A stretch of DNA of 64,000 nucleotides from Defluviicoccus sp046348835 (lineage in GTDB: Bacteria > Pseudomonadota > Alphaproteobacteria > Rhodospirillales > Defluviicoccaceae). The stretch covers positions 124,001 to 188,000 of the forward strand of contig JAXMDM010000002.1 of assembly GCA_046348835.1 (NCBI GenBank). Direction: 5' to 3'. Below the pieces are notes generated by a model, which was not told the DNA's origin, searched no databases, and worked only from the letters and a program-made list of their open reading frames with translations. Shown here piece after piece: positions 19,148-27,312 of the stretch. Made by a program: the position numbers and the translations under genes. How positions within the stretch are numbered: position 1 is the first letter of the stretch; every line of letters begins with the position of its first letter.

Positions 19148-19780
19148 ATGAGCGAGTTCACCCTGGTCATCGGCACCAAGAGCTTCTCATCCTGGTCGCT
19201 ACGCCCCTGGCTGGCGATGAAAATGGCCGGGGTGAATTTCGAAGAGATCGTCATCCCGCTCCGTCGACCGGAAACGGCGGCGGCGATTGCCCGCCACTCG
19301 CCCGGCGGCAAGGTGCCGGTGCTGAAGCATGGGACGCGGGTGATCTGGGAGTCCATCGCCATCCTCGAATACCTGGCGGAGATGCTTCCCAACGAGCGCC
19401 TGTGGCCGGTCGACGTGGCCGCCCGCGCCCAAGCGAGATGCATCTCCGCAGAGATGCACGCCGGCTTTCAGGCGCTGCGGACGAACATGTCGATGGATCT
19501 TCGCGCTTCCGCGCCCGGCCAAGGTATGACCCCGGAGGTGGCCCAGGACATCGCCCGCATCACCCACATCTGGCGCGAATGCCGTGAGCGTTTCGGCGCC
19601 GAGGGGCCATTCCTGTTCGGACGCTTTTGCAATGCCGACGCCATGTGGGCGCCGGTCGTTACGCGCTTCGAGACCTACGGCGTCGAACTGGACGATGTCT
19701 GCCGAGCCTATTGCCGGACCATTCTCGACCTGGTCCCGATGCGGGAGTGGTACGCGGCGGCCCGGGCGGAACCGGTGTAA
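19148..19780 (+). CDS. Glutathione S-transferase family protein
   Basis: 210 residues from the ATG at 19148, preceded by GAAAGAGG. N-terminal thioredoxin-like domain (about 1-80) with IGTKSFSSWSLRPWLAM, the serine-rich start of this GST branch, then GGKVPVLKHG (cis-Pro glutathione-binding segment) and ESIAILEYLAE (gamma-glutamyl contact). An all-alpha C-terminal domain follows (about 90-205; FGAEGPFLFGRFCNADAMWAPV). Probably cytoplasmic glutathione conjugation or reduction; substrate unknown. It lies 11 bp downstream of cobD and probably shares its transcript, but no cobalamin role is established. Convergent with cobQ, with 6 bp between the stops. Confidence 0.88.
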   Translation: MSEFTLVIGTKSFSSWSLRPWLAMKMAGVNFEEIVIPLRRPETAAAIARHSPGGKVPVLKHGTRVIWESIAILEYLAEMLPNERLWPVDVAARAQARCISAEMHAGFQALRTNMSMDLRASAPGQGMTPEVAQDIARITHIWRECRERFGAEGPFLFGRFCNADAMWAPVVTRFETYGVELDDVCRAYCRTILDLVPMREWYAAARAEPV

Positions 19781-19786
19781 GGCCGC

Positions 19787-21286
19787 TTAGGTCCGACCCG
19801 GGAGCAGGGCGGTTGGCACCGAGGCGGCAGCCAGGAGGCGATCGAGATCGACGTGGGCGGCCAGGTGGTCGGCCAGCGCATCGAGCGTGTCCTCCACCCG
19901 GCGTTCGTAAGCCAGGTCGGAGGTGCGATCGCATCCACTGATATGGGCGAGGTACGCACTGCGAAAACCGTCGGCGGCGAACAGGCCATGCAGGTAACAG
20001 CCCATGATGCGACCATCGGCGGAGATGGCCCCGTCGCTTCGACCTCCGATGTCTATCATTGGTCGAATAAGACCGGCTCCCCAGGTGGTGCCGACGTGCA
20101 TCTCATAGCCGACCACCGTTTCGCCGGTGGAGAGGTCCCGGCCGGAGGCGGCCACCAGCGTCTTGTCACCGGCGAGGACCGTTTCGACATCAAGGAGGCC
20201 GAGACCCGCCGCCGCCGCGGGTGGTCCCTCCAGCCCATCGGGGTCGCCGATGTGCCGGCCCAGCATCTGATAGCCGCCACAGAGCCCGAGGACGTGTCCA
20301 CCGCGCCGCACATGGGCGAAAATGTCGGTATCCCAGCCGGTTTCGCGAAGGGCGGCGAGATCGGCAAGGGTTGCTTTCGATCCAGGCAACACAACCAGGT
20401 CGGTATCGTCCGGCACCGCTTCGCCGGCGGCAAGGAAGCGCACCGCCACGTCCGGCTCGGCGATCAGGGGATCGAGATCGTCGAAGTTGGCGATCCGCGG
20501 CAGGCGCAGCACCACCACCCGGATCGGCCGATCGCCGGGGCGAGGGGAACCGGCATCGAGGGCCACTGCATCCTCCGCCGGCAGCCGCGCCGCCGCCGCG
20601 AACCAGGGAACGACGCCAAATGCCTGCCAGCCTGTATGCCTGCCGATGACGGCGAGGCCGCCATCGAACAGCGACGGGTCACCGCGGAACTTGTTGATCA
20701 CATAGCCGCGCACGCGCGACCGTTCTTCCTCGTCCAGCAGCATCCAGGTACCGACCAGGCTGGCGATAACGCCGCCGCGGTCGATGTCTCCGATCAGAAC
20801 GACGGGCACGCCTGCGGCGCGGGCAAAGCCCATGTTGGCGATGTCGCCGGCGCGCAGGTTCACCTCGGCGGCGCTGCCGGCGCCTTCGATCAGCACCACT
20901 TCCGCCGCCTCCGCGATCCGGCGGAAGCTGTCGAGGACGGGGGGCATGAGGGCCGGTTTGAGCCCCTGGTATTCGCGCGCCTTGGCGTTGCCGAGGACGC
21001 GACCTTGCACGACCACCTGGGCGCCGATCTCGCTCTGCGGCTTCAGCAGCACCGGGTTCATGTGGACGCTGGGCGGAATGCCGCAGGCGCGGGCCTGCAA
21101 CGCCTGTGCCCGCCCGATCTCGCCGCCGTCGGGGGTAACGGCGGCGTTGTTGGACATGTTCTGCGGCTTGAACGGCGAGACCCGCAGGCCGCGACGGAGA
21201 AGGGCCCGCCCCAGCCCGGCGACGATCAGCGATTTGCCGACGTCGGAGCCGGTGCCCTGGAACATCAGTGCCCGGGCGAGCGCCAC
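19787..21286 (-). CDS. cobQ: Cobyric acid synthase (glutamine-hydrolysing)
   Basis: 499 residues from a GTG at 21286. It amidates the b, d, e and g side chains of adenosylcobyrinic acid a,c-diamide, using glutamine and ATP. The N-terminal dethiobiotin-synthetase-like ATP domain has the P-loop GTGSDVGKSLI (about 12-22) and FKPQNMSNNA. The C-terminal type 1 glutamine amidotransferase-like domain (about 255-450) has LPGSKATLADL, VLGLCGGYQMLGR with the nucleophile Cys, and GYEMHVGTT with the catalytic His. Length is normal. It is the last gene of the stretch cobO-SYLF-cobQ, 14 bp after the lipoprotein gene. Confidence 0.95.
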   Translation of the reverse strand: MALARALMFQGTGSDVGKSLIVAGLGRALLRRGLRVSPFKPQNMSNNAAVTPDGGEIGRAQALQARACGIPPSVHMNPVLLKPQSEIGAQVVVQGRVLGNAKAREYQGLKPALMPPVLDSFRRIAEAAEVVLIEGAGSAAEVNLRAGDIANMGFARAAGVPVVLIGDIDRGGVIASLVGTWMLLDEEERSRVRGYVINKFRGDPSLFDGGLAVIGRHTGWQAFGVVPWFAAAARLPAEDAVALDAGSPRPGDRPIRVVVLRLPRIANFDDLDPLIAEPDVAVRFLAAGEAVPDDTDLVVLPGSKATLADLAALRETGWDTDIFAHVRRGGHVLGLCGGYQMLGRHIGDPDGLEGPPAAAAGLGLLDVETVLAGDKTLVAASGRDLSTGETVVGYEMHVGTTWGAGLIRPMIDIGGRSDGAISADGRIMGCYLHGLFAADGFRSAYLAHISGCDRTSDLAYERRVEDTLDALADHLAAHVDLDRLLAAASVPTALLPGRT

Positions 21287-21300
21287 CGCGACGAAGCCGG

Positions 21301-21987
21301 TCAGCGAACCTGGAGCGCTTCCCGCAAGCCGGACGCTCCCGGATTGGACCCTTTACCGTCGATCACCACGTCACGGACGGTCAGGAACTCGCCGTAGTAC
21401 GCCTCGGTCCAGTCATTCTTGGCGCTGATGCCTGCACCGGATAACGACGCCCCGGCAAAAATACCGTCGCCCTTGGTGAAGCCGACGACGCTCGCCCCCT
21501 TGAAGGTCGTGGACGAGACATTGCCGGCGCTCAGCTCACCGAAGGTGGCCTGAGTGTCGAGGCCGATCTGACCCGGCGAACTGATCACCGCCTCGACGGC
21601 GCGATCGGTCATCAGGAGAAGCACGTACTGGGTCGATTGGACGCCGAGTTGCAGACCCAGGCTGGCGCCGCCGATGCTGAGGAAGGCAGGATAGCCCCAC
21701 TCTCCGGTCGACGTACGGGCCAGCATCACCCCGGAGCCGCCCTGACCGCCGATGCCGGCGCCGGCCTGAAAGACATCCGGAAAGATGATCACGCCGCGGG
21801 CTTCCTTGAGTGCCGCCAGGAACAGCGCCGTCGAATCCTTCGACCTGGTCTTGAAGTAGTCGATGGTGATCTTCGATTGGTCGACGAGCGCCTGCGCCTG
21901 GACGTCGCGCGGCGGTGCCGTCTGGCAAGCGGCGAGACCGATGATGGCGAAACAAACCGAGAAAGTCAGGAACAAACGACGATTCAC
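21301..21987 (-). CDS. SYLF (Ysc84-like) domain lipoprotein
   Basis: 228 residues from a GTG at 21987 with a strong GGAGGAT ribosome site 9 bp upstream. A signal peptide (about 1-20) ends in a lipobox GLAAC, so the mature protein is probably a lipid-anchored envelope protein. The rest is a SYLF/Ysc84 domain: EARGVIIFPDVFQAGAGIGG, GEWGYPAFLSIGGASLGLQLG and KGDGIFAGASLSGAGI. SYLF domains bind phosphoinositides in eukaryotes; bacterial members have no settled function. It sits between cobO and cobQ, so it is probably co-transcribed with B12 genes, but no corrinoid-binding feature is visible. Confidence 0.87.
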   Translation of the reverse strand: MNRRLFLTFSVCFAIIGLAACQTAPPRDVQAQALVDQSKITIDYFKTRSKDSTALFLAALKEARGVIIFPDVFQAGAGIGGQGGSGVMLARTSTGEWGYPAFLSIGGASLGLQLGVQSTQYVLLLMTDRAVEAVISSPGQIGLDTQATFGELSAGNVSSTTFKGASVVGFTKGDGIFAGASLSGAGISAKNDWTEAYYGEFLTVRDVVIDGKGSNPGASGLREALQVR

Positions 21988-22041
21988 GAGGCGATCCTCC
22001 TTGCCAGCGAGGCAATCACCGCTAGGGATGCGAGGCAAGCC

Positions 22042-22662
22042 TCAAAATTCAACCCCCACCTGAGCCTTGATGCCGGCGCGGAAGGGATGCTTGATCTCGG
22101 TCATCTCGGTGACCAGGTCGGCGATTTCCATCAATTCCGGCTTGGCGTTACGGCCGGTGACGACGACGTGGAGCGGCTCCGGCTTCGCCCGCAGCGTCGC
22201 GATAACCTCATCCAGGGGCAGGTAGTCGTAGCGGAGCACGATGTTTAGTTCGTCCAGGATCACCATCTGAAACGTCGAATCGGCGATCATCTGTTTCGCC
22301 GTATCCCACGCCCGACGCGCCGCGGCCCGGTCCCGGGCCAGATCCTGGGTGTCCCAGGTGAACCCCTCGCCCATCGCCTTGGTCACGCACAGGTCGGGAA
22401 ACCGGGCGAGAACCTCCCGTTCACCGGTTTCCCACACCCCCTTGACGAACTGGACGATGCCGACCCTCATGCCGTGGCCGATCGCCCGCATGGCGAGGCC
22501 CATCGCCGCCGTGGTCTTGCCCTTGCCCTTGCCGGTGTGGACGATGATCAAGCCGCGCTCGATCGTCTTCGTCGCCAGGATCTTGGCCCGCGCCGCCTGC
22601 TTCTTCGCCATCTTCTCGGCATGGCGACGAATTTGTTCCTCGTCCGGTTCCGTGATTGCCAC
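22042..22662 (-). CDS. cobO: Cob(I)yrinic acid a,c-diamide adenosyltransferase
   Basis: 206-residue CobA/CobO/BtuR-family enzyme starting at a GTG (22662) with AGGAGG 6 bp upstream. It transfers the 5'-deoxyadenosyl group of ATP to cob(I)alamin-type corrinoids, making the adenosyl form used by MutB. The P-loop is GKGKGKTTAAMG (about 43-54); the conserved ILDELNIVLRYDYLP and VVVTGRNAKPELMEIADLVTEM blocks are intact, with the C-terminal HPFRAGIKAQVGVEF. Separated from cobN by the toxin-antitoxin pair, it is followed by the SYLF gene after 54 bp. Confidence 0.94.
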   Translation of the reverse strand: MAITEPDEEQIRRHAEKMAKKQAARAKILATKTIERGLIIVHTGKGKGKTTAAMGLAMRAIGHGMRVGIVQFVKGVWETGEREVLARFPDLCVTKAMGEGFTWDTQDLARDRAAARRAWDTAKQMIADSTFQMVILDELNIVLRYDYLPLDEVIATLRAKPEPLHVVVTGRNAKPELMEIADLVTEMTEIKHPFRAGIKAQVGVEF

Positions 22663-22838
22663 AAACGCCTCCTCTTCGCGTCACGACGAATATGCTCGGC
22701 CGTTGCTGTCGTGCAAGGTGCCGCCCCATTGCAGGTAGGGTACGGGAAACGGGGCAAAGCGCAAACCTGTCTGCCGCCGCCGAGGGGGAGTTGACGCTCA
22801 TTCCACGCGGGCAACCATTGCGCCCCGTTCGTGCGCGC

Positions 22839-23228
22839 TTAGGCGGGAAGGACGGGGACCGGGTAGCGCGCGAAGATGACGTCGGCGGTAACCAGGGTGA
22901 GGCGCTCGGCGATCGCCTGGGCAATGAGAATGCGATCGAACGGATCGCTATGGACGGCAGGAAGGTGGCCGACACCGAGCGCATGCTCGATAGAAATCGG
23001 CAGCGGGGTGAAGTCGTTTTCGGTCAGCGCCGCCGGTACGACCTCCGCCGGCGGACCAGGCAGCTCCAACCGCCCCAGCGCCGCCTTGATGACCACCTCC
23101 CAGGCTGACGCCGCGCTCACCCAAACCCGGCTGCGCGCATCGGCGATGGCACCGCGGGCTTGGTCGCCAAGCCGGGTGTCGTCACTCAGCCACCACAGCA
23201 GAACATGGGTGTCCAGCAGCAGGTTCAT
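22839..23228 (-). CDS. PIN-domain toxin (VapC-like)
   Basis: 129 residues with the PIN ribonuclease signature: LLDTHVLLWW with the first catalytic Asp (residue 6), a mid-chain WEVVIKAALGRL segment with the acidic residue, HSDPFDRILIAQA with the next acidic pair, and LVTADVIFARY. VapC toxins cleave tRNA or rRNA; the target here is unknown. Its ATG overlaps the antitoxin stop by 4 bp, the usual antitoxin-first arrangement. The pair lies between cobN and cobO on the same strand, so it interrupts the B12 gene order. Confidence 0.88.
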   Translation of the reverse strand: MNLLLDTHVLLWWLSDDTRLGDQARGAIADARSRVWVSAASAWEVVIKAALGRLELPGPPAEVVPAALTENDFTPLPISIEHALGVGHLPAVHSDPFDRILIAQAIAERLTLVTADVIFARYPVPVLPA

Positions 23229-23464
23229 TCGTCGAGGCCAAAACCGACCGCCAGACCCGGCGGCAGCGGGGCATCGAAGTCGGCCCCGATCCGGACCTGG
23301 CCTCGCCAGTGCCCCGGGCGGCGGGGTTGCGCCGGGTTTGCCATCGGCAGCAATCGCGCGACCGGCCTGCCGTTTCGGGCGATGATGACCTCGGTTCCAG
23401 CGGCCACGTCCTCGATCAGCCGCGACAAATGGGTTTTCGCCTCATGGATGTTGACCGTCTTCAT
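23225..23464 (-). CDS. Phd/YefM-type antitoxin
   Basis: 79 residues from the ATG at 23464 (a TTG four codons upstream is the alternative). The N-terminal VNIHEAKTHLSRLIEDVAAG and EVIIARNGRPVARLLPM are typical of the Phd/YefM DNA-binding fold; the Pro/Gly-rich C-terminus (about 45-79) is the likely toxin-binding tail. It is expected to neutralise the PIN toxin encoded immediately downstream and to repress the pair through the dyad just upstream of its start. Confidence 0.87.
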   Translation of the reverse strand: MKTVNIHEAKTHLSRLIEDVAAGTEVIIARNGRPVARLLPMANPAQPRRPGHWRGQVRIGADFDAPLPPGLAVGFGLDE

Positions 23465-23481
23465 GATGGTTCCCAACTTAG

Positions 23482-23496
23482 CTTAGTCCGACTAAG
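23482..23496 (-). promoter_or_regulatory. Likely autoregulatory operator of the toxin-antitoxin pair
   Basis: Perfect inverted repeat CTTAGT-CCG-ACTAAG located 17 bp upstream of the antitoxin ATG, inside an AT-richer patch that contrasts with the surrounding GC-rich DNA. Phd-family antitoxins bind such short palindromes overlapping their own promoter. The role is inferred from position and symmetry. Confidence 0.5.
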
Positions 23497-23553
23497 TCTA
23501 GTTCTGTCGTTGATGAAGGACAAGCGGTGCCGGGGTGCGTTCAGGGTGCATTC

Positions 23554-26500
23554 TCACTCAGCGGCGGCCCGCGATAGCCGTTGGAGCATTGGGCCGGCGC
23601 TGTTGATGCCGGGTTGCCAGAGGCCGCGGTCCTGGGCTTCCAGCAGGCGCTGGCTCATCTCCTTCAGGGCCGCCGGGTTATTGTCGGCGAGGAAGGAACG
23701 CACCGTCTCGTCGTCGATGTAGGCGCGGTAGACGGCGTCGAAATGATGGTCTCGGACGCAACGGGCGGTGGCGGCGAAGGCGAACAGGTAATCGACCGTC
23801 GCCGCCATTTCGGCGGCACCCTTGTAGCCGTGGCGCATGACGCCCTGGATCCATTTGGGATTGACCACGCGGGCGCGGACGACGCGGGCGACTTCCTCTT
23901 CCAGGGTGCGGATCACCGGACGCTCGGGCAGGGCATGGTCGGTATGGAAGACCGTTGGCTGAGCGCCGGACAAAACCCGGACCGCCGCGGTCATCCCGCC
24001 CTCGAACTGGTAGTAGTCATCGGAATCGAGAATGTCGTGCTCGCGGTTGTCCTGGTTCTGCACGACGGCGTCGATGTCCTTCAGACGATCCTCGAAGGTC
24101 CCATGTGCGGCACGGCCTTTCAGTCCGCCACCGTAAACGTAGCCTCCCCAGGCGATGTAGGCGCGGGCGAGATCGGCGTCCGTCTCCCAGCCCCGCTCGT
24201 CGATGAGCGCCTGCAGGCCGGCGCCGTAGGCTCCCGGCTTCGAGCCGAACACCCGCGCCGCCGCCAGCCGCTCCGCGTCGTCCGGAAGGGAGCCGGCAGC
24301 GAGCAGGTGTGCACGGTCGGCCCGGACGCGGGCGGCGAGCGGATTGTCGCCGTCGGCCTCCTCCAGGGCGGCCACCGCGCGCACCGCCGCATCGAACAGC
24401 TCCACCACGTTGGCGAAGGCATCGCGGAAGAATCCGGATATGCGCAAGGTGACATCGACGCGCGGCCGGTCGAGCAGGGAGAGCGGCAGCACCTCGAAGC
24501 CGTTCACCCGCCGTGACGCGCCTTCCCAGGTGGGCCGCACGCCCAGGAGGGCCAGAGCCTGGGCGATGTCATCGCCACCGGTGCGCATATTGCTGGTTCC
24601 CCAGCAGCTGATTGCCATCCGTCGCGGCCAGGTCCCGTGCTCCTGGGCATATCGTTCCGTCAGCAGTTGCGCCGACCTGTTGCCGAGAACCCAGGCCGCC
24701 GGCGTCGGCACCGTGCGGGTATCGACCGAGTAGAAGTTGCGCCCGGTCGGCAGCACGTCGGGGCGGCCCCGGGTCGGAGCCCCGGAGGGTCCGGGAGCGA
24801 CGAAGCGCCCGGCGAGACCGGCGAGCAGCCCCGCTATTTCCCGTTCACCGCATGCGACGACGGCGGGCCGGAGGGCTTCGTCGACGCCGGCGAGCACCGC
24901 GGTCGTGTTCGTCCACGACGGATCGACCGGGCGCGCTCCGGCGACGAGATCTGCCGCCAGCATCTCCAGGCGTTCGACCGTGTCACCGGTGATGCGCCAG
25001 GGCGACGCGCCATCCGCCGCCAGCACCGCGGGCCGGGGGCCGGTCCAGGGCAGCGCCGGATCGCAGGAGAGCGGATCGAAGCCGAGGCCGAGATCGTCGG
25101 CGAGCGCTCGGATCAGCGATTGGTCGCGTACCGCCGCCCCGCGCGGGGTTCTGGCGAGGGCGACGAGGAGATCGGTGAGCTGACGGTCCTGCGGTGCGCG
25201 GCCGAAAATGTGCAGGCCATCGCGGATCTGCATTTCCTTGAGCTCGCAGAGGTGGCGATCCAGCTTGACCAGCGCGTCCTCGCTGCGGTCGTCGGCGGCG
25301 ATGCCGCAATCCAGATCAAGACCGCTTGTCCGGCAAAGCAGCACGATGTCTTCGCTGAGCAGCTTCAACCGCCGGGGATCGACGCCGGCGGCGTCGTAGT
25401 ATTCGTCCACCAGCCGCTCCAGCTCAGCCAGCGCCCCATAGGTCTCGGCACGAGTGAGAGGGGGTGTCAGATGGTCAATGACGACGGCGGCGGCGCGCCG
25501 TTTCGCCTGGGTGCCCTCGCCCGGATCGTTGACGATGAACGGGTAGAGGTTGGGCAGCGGCCCGAGTGCCACCTCGGGGAAGCAGCCGGCGGAAAGGGCC
25601 ACCGCTTTGCCCGGCAGCCATTCCAGGTTGCCGTGCTTGCCCATGTGGACGACGGCATGGGCCCCGAACGTCTCGCGCAACCAAAGGTAGGTGGCCAGGT
25701 AGTGATGAGGCGGCGGCAGGTCGGGATCGTGGTAGCTCTGAAGCGGGTCGATATTGTAGCCCCTGGCCGGCTGGACCAGCACGGTGACATTGCCGAAACG
25801 GACGGCGGGGACGACGAACCGGCCGCAGTCGAGCCGCCCCGGCCGATAGTAGGGATCACGTTCGGCGATCCCCCAGCGCCCGGCAATGGTCTGGCGCTGG
25901 GCCTCCGGTAGCGAGGCAAAGAAGATGGTGTAGTCGGCGAAGGAAAGCGTCTCGGCCTCGACCCGGTCGCCGAGGGCGACAAGATCGTTGGTCGGGCCGA
26001 CGGTGAGGCGGCGCATCAGCGCGTTGCCGTCTTTCGGAATAGTGCCGACGTCATACCCGGCCTTCGCCAGGGCCTGCAGGACGACGACGACGCTCGCCGG
26101 CGTATCGAGGCCGACGCCGTTGCCGAGGCGGCCGTCCCGGTTCGGATAGTTGGCGAGGACGATGGCGATCCGGCGTGCGGACGCCGGCGTCCGTCGCAGC
26201 CGTGCCCACGCAGCGGCGAGACCGGCGGCGAAGTCGACGCGATCGGCCACCGGCTCGTACGCCGTAATATCCGTTTGGGTCGCCGCATCCCGGCGCACCA
26301 GCCCCTTGAACGAGACGGCACGGCCGACGATCCGACCGTCGACCTCGGGCAGAGCCACGTTCATGGTGATGTCGCGGCTGGCCAGACCCTGGGTGCCTTC
26401 CCGCCATGTGGCCTCGTCGCTGCCGGCAAAGATGACCTGGATGACCGGACAATCGGTGGCCGCCAAAGGCCCGTCGCTTTGGTGCGCTTCCCCCGGCGCG

Positions 26501-27312
26501 TTGAGCGAGAAGCCGGTGGCGTTCAAGATCACGTCCGGTGGGTTGGCGTCGAACGCGTGGATGACGGTCGCCGCGGCGACCGGGTCCCTCAGGCTGGTGA
26601 CGAAGACGGGCAGGGTGTTCAACCCGGCCGCGGCGAGGGCCGCGATCAGGGCATCGACCGGCTTCAGGTTGCCCGACTGCACCAGCGCCCGATAAAAGAG
26701 CAACCCCGCGACCGGCGCTCCCTCCCGCCAAGTCCGACGCACGTCCTCCAGATCGGCGGTCGTTGATCCGGGCCAGTACAAGCCGGCGCGCAACAGCGGC
26801 CGCGGTTCCTGCCACTGCGCATCGCGGCCGATGAGGGTGGCGGCGTAGGCAAGGAAATCCCGGGCGTTGGCGAGGCCGCCGTGAACCAGGTATTGCCATA
26901 GCCGGTGCGCCGCCTCGGCCGATAGCGTCGACAACTGGGCGAGTTCGGCATCCGGCTGATCGTCGCCGGGGACAAGGGCGAGGCCGATCCCCCGCTCGCG
27001 GGCGAGCCGGACCACCTCGTCGACCCCGTAGGCCCAATAGCCGCGGCCACCCAGAAGGCGGACGACGATGAGCCGAGCGTGGGCCAGCGTCTTCTCCACG
27101 TAGAGATCGATTGACAGCGGATGGGTGAGTTGCAGCAGGCTGGCCAGCCGTACGCTCGGGAAGGGCTCCGGATCAAAATGCCCCCGTGCGGCGGCGAGGC
27201 AGGCGATTTCCGTATCCGCCGCCGACAGCACGACGATGTCGCCCGGCGGTTGGGCGAGGTCGACGGCGGCACCCTCGACGACGCGTCCGGGTTGGGCGGC
27301 GAGCAGATGCAT
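23554..27312 (-). CDS. cobN: Cobaltochelatase subunit CobN
   Basis: 1252 residues, the expected size of the large subunit of the ATP-dependent aerobic cobaltochelatase (CobNST), which inserts Co2+ into hydrogenobyrinic acid a,c-diamide. CobN/BchH family blocks are visible: VHMGKHGNLEWLPGKAVALS, FIVNDPGEGTQAKRR with VIDHLTPPLT, CWGTSNMRTGGDDIAQALALLG and GYKGAAEMAATVDYLFAFAA near the C-terminus. The ATG at 27312 overlaps the cobW stop by 1 bp. CobS and CobT chelatase subunits are not in the window. It is third in the riboswitch-led run cobU-cobW-cobN. Confidence 0.95.
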   Translation of the reverse strand: MHLLAAQPGRVVEGAAVDLAQPPGDIVVLSAADTEIACLAAARGHFDPEPFPSVRLASLLQLTHPLSIDLYVEKTLAHARLIVVRLLGGRGYWAYGVDEVVRLARERGIGLALVPGDDQPDAELAQLSTLSAEAAHRLWQYLVHGGLANARDFLAYAATLIGRDAQWQEPRPLLRAGLYWPGSTTADLEDVRRTWREGAPVAGLLFYRALVQSGNLKPVDALIAALAAAGLNTLPVFVTSLRDPVAAATVIHAFDANPPDVILNATGFSLNAPGEAHQSDGPLAATDCPVIQVIFAGSDEATWREGTQGLASRDITMNVALPEVDGRIVGRAVSFKGLVRRDAATQTDITAYEPVADRVDFAAGLAAAWARLRRTPASARRIAIVLANYPNRDGRLGNGVGLDTPASVVVVLQALAKAGYDVGTIPKDGNALMRRLTVGPTNDLVALGDRVEAETLSFADYTIFFASLPEAQRQTIAGRWGIAERDPYYRPGRLDCGRFVVPAVRFGNVTVLVQPARGYNIDPLQSYHDPDLPPPHHYLATYLWLRETFGAHAVVHMGKHGNLEWLPGKAVALSAGCFPEVALGPLPNLYPFIVNDPGEGTQAKRRAAAVVIDHLTPPLTRAETYGALAELERLVDEYYDAAGVDPRRLKLLSEDIVLLCRTSGLDLDCGIAADDRSEDALVKLDRHLCELKEMQIRDGLHIFGRAPQDRQLTDLLVALARTPRGAAVRDQSLIRALADDLGLGFDPLSCDPALPWTGPRPAVLAADGASPWRITGDTVERLEMLAADLVAGARPVDPSWTNTTAVLAGVDEALRPAVVACGEREIAGLLAGLAGRFVAPGPSGAPTRGRPDVLPTGRNFYSVDTRTVPTPAAWVLGNRSAQLLTERYAQEHGTWPRRMAISCWGTSNMRTGGDDIAQALALLGVRPTWEGASRRVNGFEVLPLSLLDRPRVDVTLRISGFFRDAFANVVELFDAAVRAVAALEEADGDNPLAARVRADRAHLLAAGSLPDDAERLAAARVFGSKPGAYGAGLQALIDERGWETDADLARAYIAWGGYVYGGGLKGRAAHGTFEDRLKDIDAVVQNQDNREHDILDSDDYYQFEGGMTAAVRVLSGAQPTVFHTDHALPERPVIRTLEEEVARVVRARVVNPKWIQGVMRHGYKGAAEMAATVDYLFAFAATARCVRDHHFDAVYRAYIDDETVRSFLADNNPAALKEMSQRLLEAQDRGLWQPGINSAGPMLQRLSRAAAE

